A DNA stretch of 64,000 nucleotides. Source: Gemmatimonadota bacterium. GTDB taxonomy: Bacteria; Gemmatimonadota; Gemmatimonadetes; Gemmatimonadales; GWC2-71-9. A program made the position numbers and the translations under genes. This document shows, in pieces, positions 28,650 through 37,092 of this stretch (its first letter is position 1; every line of letters begins with the position of its first letter). Location of the stretch: assembly GCA_003222155.1 (NCBI GenBank), contig QHUU01000053.1:1-64000 (forward strand), given 5' to 3'. The notes beneath the pieces are model-generated. The model was not told where the DNA came from. It saw nothing but the letters and a program-made list of their open reading frames with translations, and ran no database searches.

Positions 28650-29632
28650 AGCGCCCCATCGCCGAGCTCGTGGCCACGGGTCGGTACACGCCCAAGCGCG
28701 TGATGACGAACGACGAGTTCTCGAGCAAGCTCGACACGTCGGACCAGTGGATCCGGGAGCGCACGGGGATCCGGGAGCGGCGGGTCGCGGGCCCGGACGA
28801 GTCGAACGCCTGCATGGCGAAGGCGGCCGCGGAGCAGGTGCTCGAGCAGACCGGACTCACGCCGCTCGACCTCGATGCCGTGGTGCTGGCGACCTGCTCC
28901 CCCGACCGCCTGCTGCCCTCCCAGGCGTGCGACCTCCAGGCCCTGCTGGGCGCGAAACACGCGGCGGCCTTCGACGTGGGGGCCGCCTGCACCGGCTTCC
29001 TGTACGCGCTCAACGTGGCGGAGGGGCTCGTGGCGAGCGAGCAGGCCCGGCACGTGCTCGTGGTCGCATCCGAGAAGCTCACCGCCATCATGGACTGGAG
29101 CGACCGCACCACCGCGGTGCTGTTCGGCGACGGGGCCGGCGCGACGCTGGTGCGCGCCAGCACCGCCGGCCGGGGTATTCTCTCGAGCTACATGAAATCG
29201 GACGGCACGCTCGCCGAGCTGCTCTACCGCCCGGGCGGTGGCGCCGCCCACCCGCCCGATCAAACCCTGCTCACGGACCACTCGTACTACATCAAGATGG
29301 CGGGGCGCGAGGTGTTCAAGGCGGCGGTACTGTCGATGGCGGACGCGTGCGACAAGGCGCTCGAGCGCGCCGGCCTCACGAGCGGCGACATCGATCTCCT
29401 CATTCCCCACCAGGCGAACATCCGGATCATCGAAGCCACGGCCAAGCACGCCGGCCTCCCCATGGACAAGGTCTACGTGAACGTAGACCGCTACGGCAAC
29501 ACCTCGGCGGCGTCGGTGGCGATCGCGCTCGACGAGGCGGTGCGCTGCGGTCGCCTCAAACCGGGCATGAAGGTGATGTTCTGCGCGTTCGGCGCGGGCT
29601 TCACCTGGGCGAGCCTGGTGGTGCAGTGGTAG
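28646..29632 (+). CDS. fabH: 3-oxoacyl-ACP synthase III (KAS III)
   Basis: Starts fatty-acid chains by condensing an acyl-CoA with malonyl-ACP. The 328-residue thiolase-fold enzyme has the catalytic triad: Cys in GAACTGF (about residues 111-117), His in PHQAN (about 252-256) and Asn in YGNTSAAS (about 282-289). DTSDQWIRERTGI near residue 31 is the usual KAS III segment. TTG start overlapping plsX by 4 nt. Confidence 0.95.
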   Translation: MKRPIAELVATGRYTPKRVMTNDEFSSKLDTSDQWIRERTGIRERRVAGPDESNACMAKAAAEQVLEQTGLTPLDLDAVVLATCSPDRLLPSQACDLQALLGAKHAAAFDVGAACTGFLYALNVAEGLVASEQARHVLVVASEKLTAIMDWSDRTTAVLFGDGAGATLVRASTAGRGILSSYMKSDGTLAELLYRPGGGAAHPPDQTLLTDHSYYIKMAGREVFKAAVLSMADACDKALERAGLTSGDIDLLIPHQANIRIIEATAKHAGLPMDKVYVNVDRYGNTSAASVAIALDEAVRCGRLKPGMKVMFCAFGAGFTWASLVVQW

Positions 29633-30582
29633 CCGGGGTCAACACGATCTGGCTGTGCCCCGGGCAGGGCGCCCAAAAAGTCGGGATGGCCAAAGACCTC
29701 GCCGCACGATTCCCGGCGGCGCGCGACGCACTCGGCGCCATCGACGAGGCCCTGGGGGTCTCCCTCAGCCGCCTGATGTTCGACGGGCCCGAGGACGAGC
29801 TGACGGCCACTCACAATGCGCAGCCGGCGATCCTGGCGCACAGCGCCGCCGTGTTCGCCGTGGTCGGCCCCGCGGCCTCCGGGCCCGCCGTCGCCGCAGC
29901 CGGACACTCGCTGGGCGAGTACTCGGCGTACGTGACGGCCGGCGCGCTTCCGGCGACCGCCGCCGCGGCGCTCGTGCGGCGCCGCGGCGAGCTGATGCAC
30001 CAGGCGGGCACGGCGCGCCCGGGGACCATGGCGGCCGTGCTCGGGCTCGCCACGGCCGAGGTCGAGGCCGCGTGCCGCGAGGCATCGACGGGCGACGCGG
30101 TGGCCGTCCCGGCGAACCTGAACGCCCCCGACCAAACCGTGATCTCGGGCGACCCGGACGCGGTGGTCCGGGCCGGCGATGCCTGCAAACGGCGGGGAGC
30201 CAAACGGGTGATCCCGCTCAAGGTGAGTGGCGCGTTTCATTCCTCGCTCATGGCCCCCGCGGCCAATCAGCTGCGCGTAGCGCTCGAGCACGCGCCGTTC
30301 CGCAATCCGGCGTTCCCGGTGGTCGCGAACGCGACCGCGGAGCCCGTTCGCGACGCGACCCGCGCGCGCCGCCTGCTCGCCGACCAGCTCACCGCACCGG
30401 TCCGCTGGGTGGCCTGTATGCAGCGCACGGCAGAGCTCGCAGGTGAGGGCGCGGACACGCGGTTCATCGAAATCGGCCCGGGCAACGTGCTCGCCGGGCT
30501 GCTGCGGCGCATCGTGCCAGGGGCGAATGTCACGTCTCTGGGAACTGCCGATGAGGTGGCGAAGTTTCTGGAGGCGGCGTGA
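29626..30582 (+). CDS. fabD: Malonyl-CoA:ACP transacylase
   Basis: Loads malonate onto ACP for chain elongation. The 318-residue product has CPGQGAQ (about 9-15), the catalytic Ser in GHSLGEYSA (about 91-99), an Arg-containing RRRGELM and the catalytic His in SGAFHSSLM (about 202-210). The GTG at 29626 is the best start, overlapping fabH by 7 nt. Downstream, before fabG, lies the heptamer hairpin. Confidence 0.94.
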   Translation: MVAGVNTIWLCPGQGAQKVGMAKDLAARFPAARDALGAIDEALGVSLSRLMFDGPEDELTATHNAQPAILAHSAAVFAVVGPAASGPAVAAAGHSLGEYSAYVTAGALPATAAAALVRRRGELMHQAGTARPGTMAAVLGLATAEVEAACREASTGDAVAVPANLNAPDQTVISGDPDAVVRAGDACKRRGAKRVIPLKVSGAFHSSLMAPAANQLRVALEHAPFRNPAFPVVANATAEPVRDATRARRLLADQLTAPVRWVACMQRTAELAGEGADTRFIEIGPGNVLAGLLRRIVPGANVTSLGTADEVAKFLEAA

Positions 30583-30587
30583 TGAAA

Positions 30588-30705
30588 CGCGGAACGCGGA
30601 ACGCGGAACGCGGAACAGCAATGGAAGGTCGCTCGCGATGCGACGCTCGTCATGTTGTGCCGCGTTCCGCGTTCCGCGTTCCGACTTTCGACACGTTCCG
30701 CGTTC
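30588..30705 (+). repeat. Heptamer tandem repeats forming a long hairpin between fabD and fabG
   Basis: Four direct copies of CGCGGAA (30588-30615) face an inverted set of TTCCGCG units (30660-30683, with one extra partial unit at about 30690-30705). The two arms give a perfect stem of about 24 bp with a loop of roughly 45 nt. The unit occupies nearly all of the 133-nt gap between two co-directional fatty-acid genes. It contains no credible gene. Confidence 0.8.
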
Positions 30706-30715
30706 ACGGCGCCGG

Positions 30716-31456
30716 ATGAAGATCAACTTGAACGGCAAAGTCGCGCTCGTCACGGGCGGCACCCGTGGCATCGGGTACGCCATCGCGCAGGGCCTGGCGC
30801 GCGCGGGCGCCCGCGTCGCCGTGCTCGCGCGCGACGGCGGTCGGGCCCAGCAGACGGCCAAGGCGTTGGGGGACGGCACGGGCCAAGGGTACGCCTGCGA
30901 CGTCGGCGACGCCGGGCAGGTGGAGACGGTGGTCGCCGCCGTAGAGCGGGATTTCGGGCGGGTCGACGTACTCGTGAACAACGCCGGCACGACCCGCGAC
31001 AATCTGCTGTTCCGGATCGGCGAGGACGACTGGGACACGGTCCTCGATACCAATTTGAAGGGGGCGTTCCTGGTGACGAAGCACGCCGCCCGGGGCATGA
31101 TCAAGCGGCGCTGGGGCCGGATCGTCAACATCACGAGCGTGGTCGGCATCGCCGGCAACAAGGGGCAGGCGAACTATACGGCCTCGAAGGCGGGGTTGAT
31201 CGGCTTCACCAAGGCGGTGTCGAAGGAGCTGGCCTCGCGCAACGTGCTCGTGAACGCGGTGGCCCCGGGCTTCATCGATACGGAGCTCACACGCGCCATC
31301 CATGGCGAGGCGCGGGAGGCCCTGATCGGGGCGATCCCGCTGGGCCGGCTGGGCGAGGGCGCGGACGTGGCCGCGGCGGTGCTCTTTCTCGCGTCCGACT
31401 TCGCGAGCTACATTACGGGTCAGGTGCTGGTCGTCGACGGCGGGATGGTGCTGTGA
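30716..31456 (+). CDS. fabG: 3-oxoacyl-ACP reductase
   Basis: NADPH-dependent reduction of beta-ketoacyl-ACP. The 246-residue short-chain dehydrogenase has the cofactor motif TGGTRGIG (about residues 13-20), NNAG (about 86-89), the catalytic Ser in NITSVVG, YTASK (Tyr/Lys pair, about 151-155) and the C-terminal VDGGMVL. ATG at 30716 gives the family N terminus after the heptamer repeat; upstream in-frame codons belong to fabD or the repeat. Confidence 0.95.
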   Translation: MKINLNGKVALVTGGTRGIGYAIAQGLARAGARVAVLARDGGRAQQTAKALGDGTGQGYACDVGDAGQVETVVAAVERDFGRVDVLVNNAGTTRDNLLFRIGEDDWDTVLDTNLKGAFLVTKHAARGMIKRRWGRIVNITSVVGIAGNKGQANYTASKAGLIGFTKAVSKELASRNVLVNAVAPGFIDTELTRAIHGEAREALIGAIPLGRLGEGADVAAAVLFLASDFASYITGQVLVVDGGMVL

Positions 31457-31487
31457 CCTTTTTCCCACACCTCCTTTGAGGACACCC

Positions 31488-31739
31488 ATGGCAATGGACA
31501 TGAAGCAGCTCGAAGAGAAGGTCAAGGACATCATCGTCGAAGAGCTGGGCGTCGAGCGGAACAAGCTGACGTCCGACGCGAGCTTCATGGAAGACCTGGG
31601 CGCGGACAGCCTCGACACGGTGGAGCTGGTGATGGCGTTCGAGAAGGAATTCGACATCGACATTCCCGACGAGGAAGCCGAGAAGCTGCGGACCGTGGGG
31701 CAGGCCCTGCAGTACCTGCACGAAAAGATGGGGAAATAG
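31488..31739 (+). CDS. acpP: Acyl carrier protein
   Basis: An acidic 83-residue protein that carries growing acyl chains on phosphopantetheine. The attachment Ser is in [13 protein letters not shown] (about residues 41-43), with the classic helix II signature. A GAGGA Shine-Dalgarno-like stretch precedes ATG 31488, and earlier in-frame starts are not favoured. fabF follows after 4 nt, the usual acpP-fabF order. Confidence 0.95.
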   Translation: MAMDMKQLEEKVKDIIVEELGVERNKLTSDASFMEDLGADSLDTVELVMAFEKEFDIDIPDEEAEKLRTVGQALQYLHEKMGK

Positions 31740-31743
31740 CCGC

Positions 31744-32988
31744 ATGACGCGTCGGGTCGCGATCACGGGCCTGGGGCTCGTGACGCCGTTGGGAACGGAT
31801 GTCCAGAGCACGTGGGACGGCCTGCTCGGGGGTCGCTCGGGAGCCGGGCCGATTACGCGGTTCGACCCGGTGCAGAGCCCCGTGAAGTTCGCGTGCGAGG
31901 TGAAAGGGTTCGACCCGGCGCAGTTCCTCGACAAGAAGGAAATCCGCCGCTACGACCTGTTCGCCCAGTTCGCGATCGGCGCCGCGGAGCAGGCCGTGGC
32001 CGACGCCTGCCTCGCCACCAGCTGGGAGACGGTGAACCTGAAGCGCGTGGGCGTCCTGATCGGCACGGGCACCGGAGGGCTCCAGACCTTCGAAGAGAAC
32101 TGCCGCGCCCTGTTCGAGAAGGGACCGAGCCGGGTCTCCCCGTTCTTCGTGCCCATGTACATGCCGAACGTGGCCGCGGCGCTGATTTCCATGCGCTACG
32201 GCGCGCAGGGACCGAACTACTGCACGGTGTCGGCGTGCGCGTCGTCCGCCCACAGCGTGGGGGACGCGCTCGAGCTGATCCGCCACGATCGAGCGGACAT
32301 CATGATCGCGGGCGGGGCGGAAGCCGCCATCACGCCGCTCGCGGTCGCGAGCTTCGCGAACATGAAAGCGCTCTCCGAGCGCAACGACAGCCCGGAGACC
32401 GCCAGCCGCCCGTTCGACAAGGACCGCGACGGATTCGTGATGGGCGACGGCGCGGGCGTGCTGATCCTCGAGGAGTGGGAGCACGCCCGGCGCCGCGGCG
32501 CGAAGATCTACGCCGAGGTGGTGGGGTTCGGCCAGAGCGCGGACGCGCACCACATCACCGCCCCGGCGCCCGACGGCTCGGGAGCGCAGGAGGCCATGCG
32601 CCTGGCGATGCAGGACGCCGGAGTCCGGCTGCCGGAGGTCGGCTATATCAACGCGCACGGCACGTCCACGCCGCACGGCGACGCCGCCGAGACGGCCGCC
32701 GTGAAGGCGGTGTTCGGCGAGCAGGCCCGCAAGCTGGTGTTCGGCTCCACCAAGTCGATGACCGGTCACCTGCTGGGAGCGGCCGGCGCCCTCGAGGCGG
32801 CGGTGTGCGCCCTGGTGGTGCAGCGCGGCACCATCCCCCCGACGATCAACCAGTTCACGCCCGACCCCGCCTGCGACCTCGACTCGGCGCCCAACAAAGT
32901 CGTGAAGCGGCCGGTGGAGGTGGCCCTCTCGAACTCCTTCGGGTTCGGCGGGCACAACGTGACGCTCGCCATCCGCCGGGCCGCATGA
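31744..32988 (+). CDS. fabF: 3-oxoacyl-ACP synthase II (KAS II)
   Basis: Elongating condensing enzyme, 414 residues, thiolase fold. The catalytic Cys is in SACASSAHS (about residues 162-170), with His residues in NAHGTSTP (about 304-311) and KSMTGHLLGAAG (about 339-350), and the C-terminal FGFGGHN. The stop overlaps the mqnE ATG by 4 nt, tying fatty-acid and menaquinone genes into one transcript. Confidence 0.95.
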   Translation: MTRRVAITGLGLVTPLGTDVQSTWDGLLGGRSGAGPITRFDPVQSPVKFACEVKGFDPAQFLDKKEIRRYDLFAQFAIGAAEQAVADACLATSWETVNLKRVGVLIGTGTGGLQTFEENCRALFEKGPSRVSPFFVPMYMPNVAAALISMRYGAQGPNYCTVSACASSAHSVGDALELIRHDRADIMIAGGAEAAITPLAVASFANMKALSERNDSPETASRPFDKDRDGFVMGDGAGVLILEEWEHARRRGAKIYAEVVGFGQSADAHHITAPAPDGSGAQEAMRLAMQDAGVRLPEVGYINAHGTSTPHGDAAETAAVKAVFGEQARKLVFGSTKSMTGHLLGAAGALEAAVCALVVQRGTIPPTINQFTPDPACDLDSAPNKVVKRPVEVALSNSFGFGGHNVTLAIRRAA

Positions 32989-34232
32989 CGGCCCCGGATC
33001 CATCGCTCACCCGCATCGAAGAGAAGGTCGCGCGCAACGAGCGCCTCACCCGCGACGATGCGCTCGGTTTGTTTCAGTCGAACGACCTCCTGACCATCGG
33101 CCGGCTCGCCGACCTCGCCAACCGTCGCACGAACGGCAACCGCGTGTCGTTCGCGGCGAATCAGCACATCAACCCGACCAACGTGTGCGTGCTGCGCAAC
33201 ACCTGCGTGTTCTGCTCCTTTGCGCGCATGCCGCGCGAGGCGGGCGCCTACACGCGCAGCCTGGACGAGGTGTTCGCCGAGGCCGAGGCGGCGCGCGACA
33301 ACCCGACCCGGGAGTTTCACATCGTGGGCGGCCTCCACCCCACGCTGCGCCTGTCGTATTACCTGGACATGTTCCGGGGCCTCGCGGCCCGCCACCCGGG
33401 CGTCCACATCAAGGCGCTCACCGCCGTCGAGGTGGCCCATCTCGCGCGCCTCGAGGGGATGAGCGTGCGCGATGTGCTCGTCGCGATGCGGCAGGCGGGC
33501 GTCACCAGCCTCCCGGGCGGCGGTGCCGAAGTGTTCAGCCCGGCGGCGCGCGCAACCATCGCCGACAAGAAGCTCTCCGGCGAGGAATGGCTCGGCGTAC
33601 ACCGCGAAGCGCACCGGCTGGGCATCCCCTCGAACTGTACGATGCTCTACGGGCACGTCGAAACGCTCGCGGACCGCGTGGACCATCTGCTGGCGCTGCG
33701 GGCGCTGCAGGACGAAACCCGCGGATTCCTCACCTACATCCCGCTCGCCTACCACCCCGACCACAACGAGCTGGGCGAAGCGCTCGGCCGCACCGGCACG
33801 GCGACGACGGGGTTCGACGACCTGAAGAACATCGCGGTGGGTCGCCTGGTGCTCGACAACATCCCGCATGTGAAGACCCACTGGCCCATGGTGACGCCGT
33901 TCATCTCGCAGGTGGCCCTCACCTTCGGGTGCGACGACCTGGAAGGCACGGTGGTGTTCGAGCGCGTGTACCACGAAGCCGGCGCGGCCACACCGATGTG
34001 GCTCTCCTACGACCAGATCGTGTCCCTCATCCGCGGGGCGGGGAAGGAGCCGGTGGAGCGCGACTCGCTGTATCGCATCGTGCGGACCTTCGAGGATTGG
34101 GTGCCGGCGCAGGCTGCCGCTCGGTCGGAGGGGCCGGAGGGGTCGACGTTCCATATCTCCCATCGTCCCCGGGCTCGCGCCCGGGGTCAGCGCACGCTGC
34201 CGGTGCTGCATGGCGTCGACACTGCAGAGTAA
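32985..34232 (+). CDS. mqnE: Aminofutalosine synthase (radical SAM)
   Basis: Second step of the futalosine menaquinone pathway: joins the MqnA product to SAM-derived adenosine. The 415-residue radical SAM protein has HINPTNVC...NTCVFCSFAR (about residues 60-82) as its cluster-binding region and the C-terminal CofH-like segment. The three cysteines are spaced Cx5Cx2C instead of the usual Cx3Cx2C of MqnE/MqnC/CofH proteins. It is assigned as MqnE by its place before mqnA and mqnC and by its difference from the MqnC also present. The last 20 or so residues are encoded by one arm of the REPIN-like repeat and are probably not functional. Confidence 0.86.
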   Translation: MTAPDPSLTRIEEKVARNERLTRDDALGLFQSNDLLTIGRLADLANRRTNGNRVSFAANQHINPTNVCVLRNTCVFCSFARMPREAGAYTRSLDEVFAEAEAARDNPTREFHIVGGLHPTLRLSYYLDMFRGLAARHPGVHIKALTAVEVAHLARLEGMSVRDVLVAMRQAGVTSLPGGGAEVFSPAARATIADKKLSGEEWLGVHREAHRLGIPSNCTMLYGHVETLADRVDHLLALRALQDETRGFLTYIPLAYHPDHNELGEALGRTGTATTGFDDLKNIAVGRLVLDNIPHVKTHWPMVTPFISQVALTFGCDDLEGTVVFERVYHEAGAATPMWLSYDQIVSLIRGAGKEPVERDSLYRIVRTFEDWVPAQAAARSEGPEGSTFHISHRPRARARGQRTLPVLHGVDTAE

Positions 34233-34266
34233 AGGGCTCCAACTGACCCCGGGCGCAAGCCCGGGG
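34167..34266 (+). repeat. REPIN-like pair of inverted GC palindromes
   Basis: Each of two 20-bp palindromes reads CCCCGGGC-N4-GCCCGGGG (34167-34186 and 34247-34266). Including the flanking TCAG/CTGA, the two 24-nt copies are inverted relative to each other with 23 of 24 bases complementary, and are separated by 52 nt. The first copy lies inside the 3' end of mqnE, the second after its stop and before mqnA. The architecture, two REPs in inverted orientation, is that of a REPIN, a non-autonomous element moved by a RAYT transposase. No transposase is present here. Confidence 0.75.
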
Positions 34267-34282
34267 TGACGGGGGACCGGAG

Positions 34283-35104
34283 ATGAGACTCGGCCGGATC
34301 GGCTACATCAACTGCTTCCCCGTCTACGGCGCCATCGACCGCGGAGTCGTGCGCGTCCCCGCGGGGCTCGTCACGGGCACGCCCGCCGAGCTGAACGACC
34401 TGCTGGTGGCCGGAGAGCTGGACCTGAGCGTGATCAGCGCCGTGGAGTTCGCCCGCAACGCCGGACTGTTGCGGCTGCTGCCGGGCATCGGGATCACGAG
34501 CGACGGACCCGTCAGGAGCGTGGCGTTGTTCAGCAAGGTCCCCGTCGAGGCGCTGCACGGCCGCACGGTGCTGCTCACTGCCTCGTCGCGCACCGGCGTG
34601 GCGCTGCTCGAGCTCTTGTGCCGCGACGTGTGGCGCGTGCGGCCGCATTTCGCGCAGGCCCGGGCCGAAGCCACCGATCTCGACGCGCTGGGCCGGCTGC
34701 CGCACGACGCCGTGCTGGTGATCGGCGACGCGGCGCTGCTGCTCGCCGCGCGGCACGCCTACCCCCATCGCGTCGATCTGGGAGAGGCGTGGAAGCGCTG
34801 GACCGGGCTGCCGTTCGTGTTCGCGGTGTGGGCCGCGCGGCGCGCCGTGGACCGGGCCGCGGCCGACCGCGTTCACGCGATGCTGCTCGAGTCGCGCGAC
34901 TGGGGGTTGGCGCATCTCGACGCGCTGGCCGCCGAGGCGCATCGCGTCTCGGGCGTGCCGACGGGCGAGTGCCGCGAATACTTCGCGGGGCTCGACTACG
35001 CCTTCACCCGGCGTCATCTGGCGGGCCTGGCGACGTTCTGCGGCAAGCTGGCGGCGCACGGGCTCGCCCCGGCCGCGTCGCTCCGCTACCTCGAGGTGGC
35101 CTGA
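34283..35104 (+). CDS. mqnA: Chorismate dehydratase
   Basis: First step of the futalosine menaquinone pathway, converting chorismate to 3-[(1-carboxyvinyl)oxy]benzoate. The 273-residue periplasmic-binding-protein-fold enzyme begins LGRIGYINCFPVYGAID and contains GTPAELNDLLVAGELDLSV (about 33-51), the segment that contributes to the active-site pocket. Its stop shares a base with the mqnC ATG. Confidence 0.9.
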   Translation: MRLGRIGYINCFPVYGAIDRGVVRVPAGLVTGTPAELNDLLVAGELDLSVISAVEFARNAGLLRLLPGIGITSDGPVRSVALFSKVPVEALHGRTVLLTASSRTGVALLELLCRDVWRVRPHFAQARAEATDLDALGRLPHDAVLVIGDAALLLAARHAYPHRVDLGEAWKRWTGLPFVFAVWAARRAVDRAAADRVHAMLLESRDWGLAHLDALAAEAHRVSGVPTGECREYFAGLDYAFTRRHLAGLATFCGKLAAHGLAPAASLRYLEVA

Positions 35105-36150
35105 TGCGGCCCGACCGCACGTCCAGCGAATTCCGCGGGTTCGTGGAGCTGTACGAGCGGGCGCCGCTGCTCGAGCTGGGCGCGCTCGCCGACCAGGCGC
35201 GCTGGACGCTGCACCCGGACAACGTGGTCAGCTACATCATCGACCGGAACATCAACTACACGAACGTGTGCGTCGCCGACTGCAAGTTCTGCGCGTTCTA
35301 CCGGCGACCCAAGCACGCCGACGGCTACGTGCTGTCGTTCGAGGAGATCGGCCGCAAGATCGAGGAGCTCAAGACGCTGGGCGGCGTGCAGATCCTGATC
35401 CAGGGCGGGCACAACCCGTACATCCCGTTCGCGTGGTACCTCGACCTGCTGCGCTACATCAAGCGGCACCACCCCATCCACATCCACGGGTTCTCACCCT
35501 CCGAAGTGGACTTCTTCGCGGGTCGCTTCGGGATGAGCCTCGACGACGTGATTCGTGAGCTCGTCGCGGCGGGGCTCGACTCGATTCCGGGCGGGGGCGG
35601 GGAGATCCTGGTGCAGGACGTCCGCGACCGGGTCGCCCGCAAGAAGGCGGGCGCCGACCGCTGGCTCGAGGTGATGGAGACGGCCCACCGGCGGGGGCTG
35701 CGCACGTCCGTCACCATGATGTACGGCCTGGGCGAGACGCTCGCCGATCGCATCGAGCATCTCGTCCGCGTACGCGAGGTGCAGGCCCGGACCGGCGGCT
35801 TCACCGCTTTCATTTGTTGGCCGCTGCAGCCGGAGCACACCGAGCTCGAGCACCTCGGCAAGACCGACGCCGTCACCTACCTGCGCACCCAGGCGATCGC
35901 GCGGATCGTGCTCGACAACGTGCCCAACATCCAGGCGTCCTGGGTGACGATGGGGCCGAAGATCGGTCAGGTGGCGCTGCGATTCGGGGCCAACGACTTC
36001 GGCTCCCTGATGATGGAGGAGAACGTCGTTTCCGCCGCGGGGACCACGTGGCGCATGACGCTCCCCGAGATGCAGCGGCTGATCGCGGACGCGGGATACA
36101 CACCCCGCAAGCGCCGCCAGGACTACCGCCTCATCGACGAGGCGGCCTGA
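35104..36150 (+). CDS. mqnC: Cyclic dehypoxanthine futalosine synthase (radical SAM)
   Basis: Radical SAM cyclase of the futalosine pathway that makes cyclic dehypoxanthinyl futalosine. The 348-residue protein has the canonical cluster motif CVADCKFCAFY (about residues 57-67), preceded by INYTN, then GGVQILIQGGHNP, MMYGLGET and the C-terminal NDFGSLMMEENVV. It overlaps mqnA by 1 nt, and purE begins 1 nt after its stop. The hydrolase MqnB and MqnD are not in the window. Confidence 0.93.
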   Translation: MRPDRTSSEFRGFVELYERAPLLELGALADQARWTLHPDNVVSYIIDRNINYTNVCVADCKFCAFYRRPKHADGYVLSFEEIGRKIEELKTLGGVQILIQGGHNPYIPFAWYLDLLRYIKRHHPIHIHGFSPSEVDFFAGRFGMSLDDVIRELVAAGLDSIPGGGGEILVQDVRDRVARKKAGADRWLEVMETAHRRGLRTSVTMMYGLGETLADRIEHLVRVREVQARTGGFTAFICWPLQPEHTELEHLGKTDAVTYLRTQAIARIVLDNVPNIQASWVTMGPKIGQVALRFGANDFGSLMMEENVVSAAGTTWRMTLPEMQRLIADAGYTPRKRRQDYRLIDEAA

Positions 36151-36151
36151 C

Positions 36152-36547
36152 GTGGCCGACGTGCTGATCCTCGTCGGCTCCGAAAACGACAAGCCCCGGA
36201 TCGAGCCCGCCTTCGACATTCTCACGCAGGCCGGCGTCACCTACGAGTTCCACGTCTCCTCGGCACACCGCCAGCCCGAGCAGACGAGCAAGCTGGTATC
36301 GGGGGCGAGAAGTCGCGGCTTCAAGGTGATCATCGCGGGGGCGGGCCTCTCCGCCGCGCTCCCCGGCTTCGCGGCATCGCTCACCGACCTGCCCGTGATC
36401 GGCGTCCCGTTCGCGGTCGGAGCGCTCAACGGCCTCGACGCGCTGCTCGCCACGGCGCAGGTGCCGGGCGGTGTCCCGGTCGCGTGCGTCGGGATCGACA
36501 ACGCCAAGAACGCCGCCCACCTCGCGGTTCGCATTCTCAAAGTCTGA
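36152..36547 (+). CDS. purE: PurE-family 5-(carboxyamino)imidazole ribonucleotide mutase, short form
   Basis: A 131-residue protein with PurE features: an N-terminal VLILVGSENDKP (family usually SDSD), SSAHRQPE (about residues 38-45, usually SAHRTPE), a Gly/Ala-rich segment AGAGLSAALPGFAAS (usually AGHLPG), VIGVP and a C-terminal GIDNAKNAAHLAVRIL. Known PurE proteins are about 160 residues, and several phosphate- or substrate-loop residues differ here. It may be a genuine, divergent mutase, a class II carboxylase-like form, or a homologue with another role. purK is not seen nearby. GTG start 1 nt after the mqnC stop. Confidence 0.72.
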   Translation: MADVLILVGSENDKPRIEPAFDILTQAGVTYEFHVSSAHRQPEQTSKLVSGARSRGFKVIIAGAGLSAALPGFAASLTDLPVIGVPFAVGALNGLDALLATAQVPGGVPVACVGIDNAKNAAHLAVRILKV

Positions 36548-36548
36548 C

Positions 36549-37022
36549 ATGCGGGTCGGCGTGGGGTACGACTCGCACCGATTCGCCGACGGGGACGGCC
36601 GGAAACTCATTCTCGGGGGCGTGGAGATCCCCCACCCGCGGGGGCTCGCGGGACACTCCGACGCCGACGCGGTCGCGCACGCCCTGACCGACGCCATCCT
36701 CGGCGCCGCCGGCCTGGGCGACATCGGGATGATGTTTCCACCCACCAACCCGCGCTGGAAGAACGCCGACTCGCTCGACCTGCTGAAACGCGCCTATCTG
36801 CGGGTGGTCGAAGCCGGCTTGAGCTTCGTGAGCGCGGACATCACCGTGATCATGGAACAGCCCCGCCTCGCGCCCTACGTCGACGGCATGCGCGAGAAGC
36901 TCGCGGCCGCCCTGGTGGCCGGCTACTCGACCGTGTCCGTCAAAGCCAAGACCAACGAAGGCATGGGATGGATCGGGCGGGGCGAGGGAGTCGCGGTGAT
37001 CGCCGTGGTACTGCTCGCGTAG
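36549..37022 (+). CDS. ispF: 2-C-methyl-D-erythritol 2,4-cyclodiphosphate synthase
   Basis: MEP-pathway enzyme feeding isoprenoids, including the menaquinone side chain and undecaprenyl carriers. The 157-residue product has GVGYDSHRF (metal-binding Asp and His, residues 4-12), GHSDADAVAHALTDAILGAA (about 36-55), DIGMMFPP and KAKTNEGMGWIGRGEG. It follows purE by 1 nt. No other MEP gene is nearby. Confidence 0.94.
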   Translation: MRVGVGYDSHRFADGDGRKLILGGVEIPHPRGLAGHSDADAVAHALTDAILGAAGLGDIGMMFPPTNPRWKNADSLDLLKRAYLRVVEAGLSFVSADITVIMEQPRLAPYVDGMREKLAAALVAGYSTVSVKAKTNEGMGWIGRGEGVAVIAVVLLA

Positions 37023-37092
37023 GCCCGGGCTGACCGACCTGCTCGCGCTCCTGCAGGACGTCCCGCCGGGCCTCCTGTACACGCTGATCGGC

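Noticed and set aside
30588..30705. A CRISPR array
   Set aside because: Repeats are 7 nt, contiguous and followed by an inverted set, with no spacers and no cas genes.
30583..30715. A small gene reading through the heptamer repeats
   Set aside because: The translation is a repeat of basic residues generated by the 7-mer, with no conserved features.
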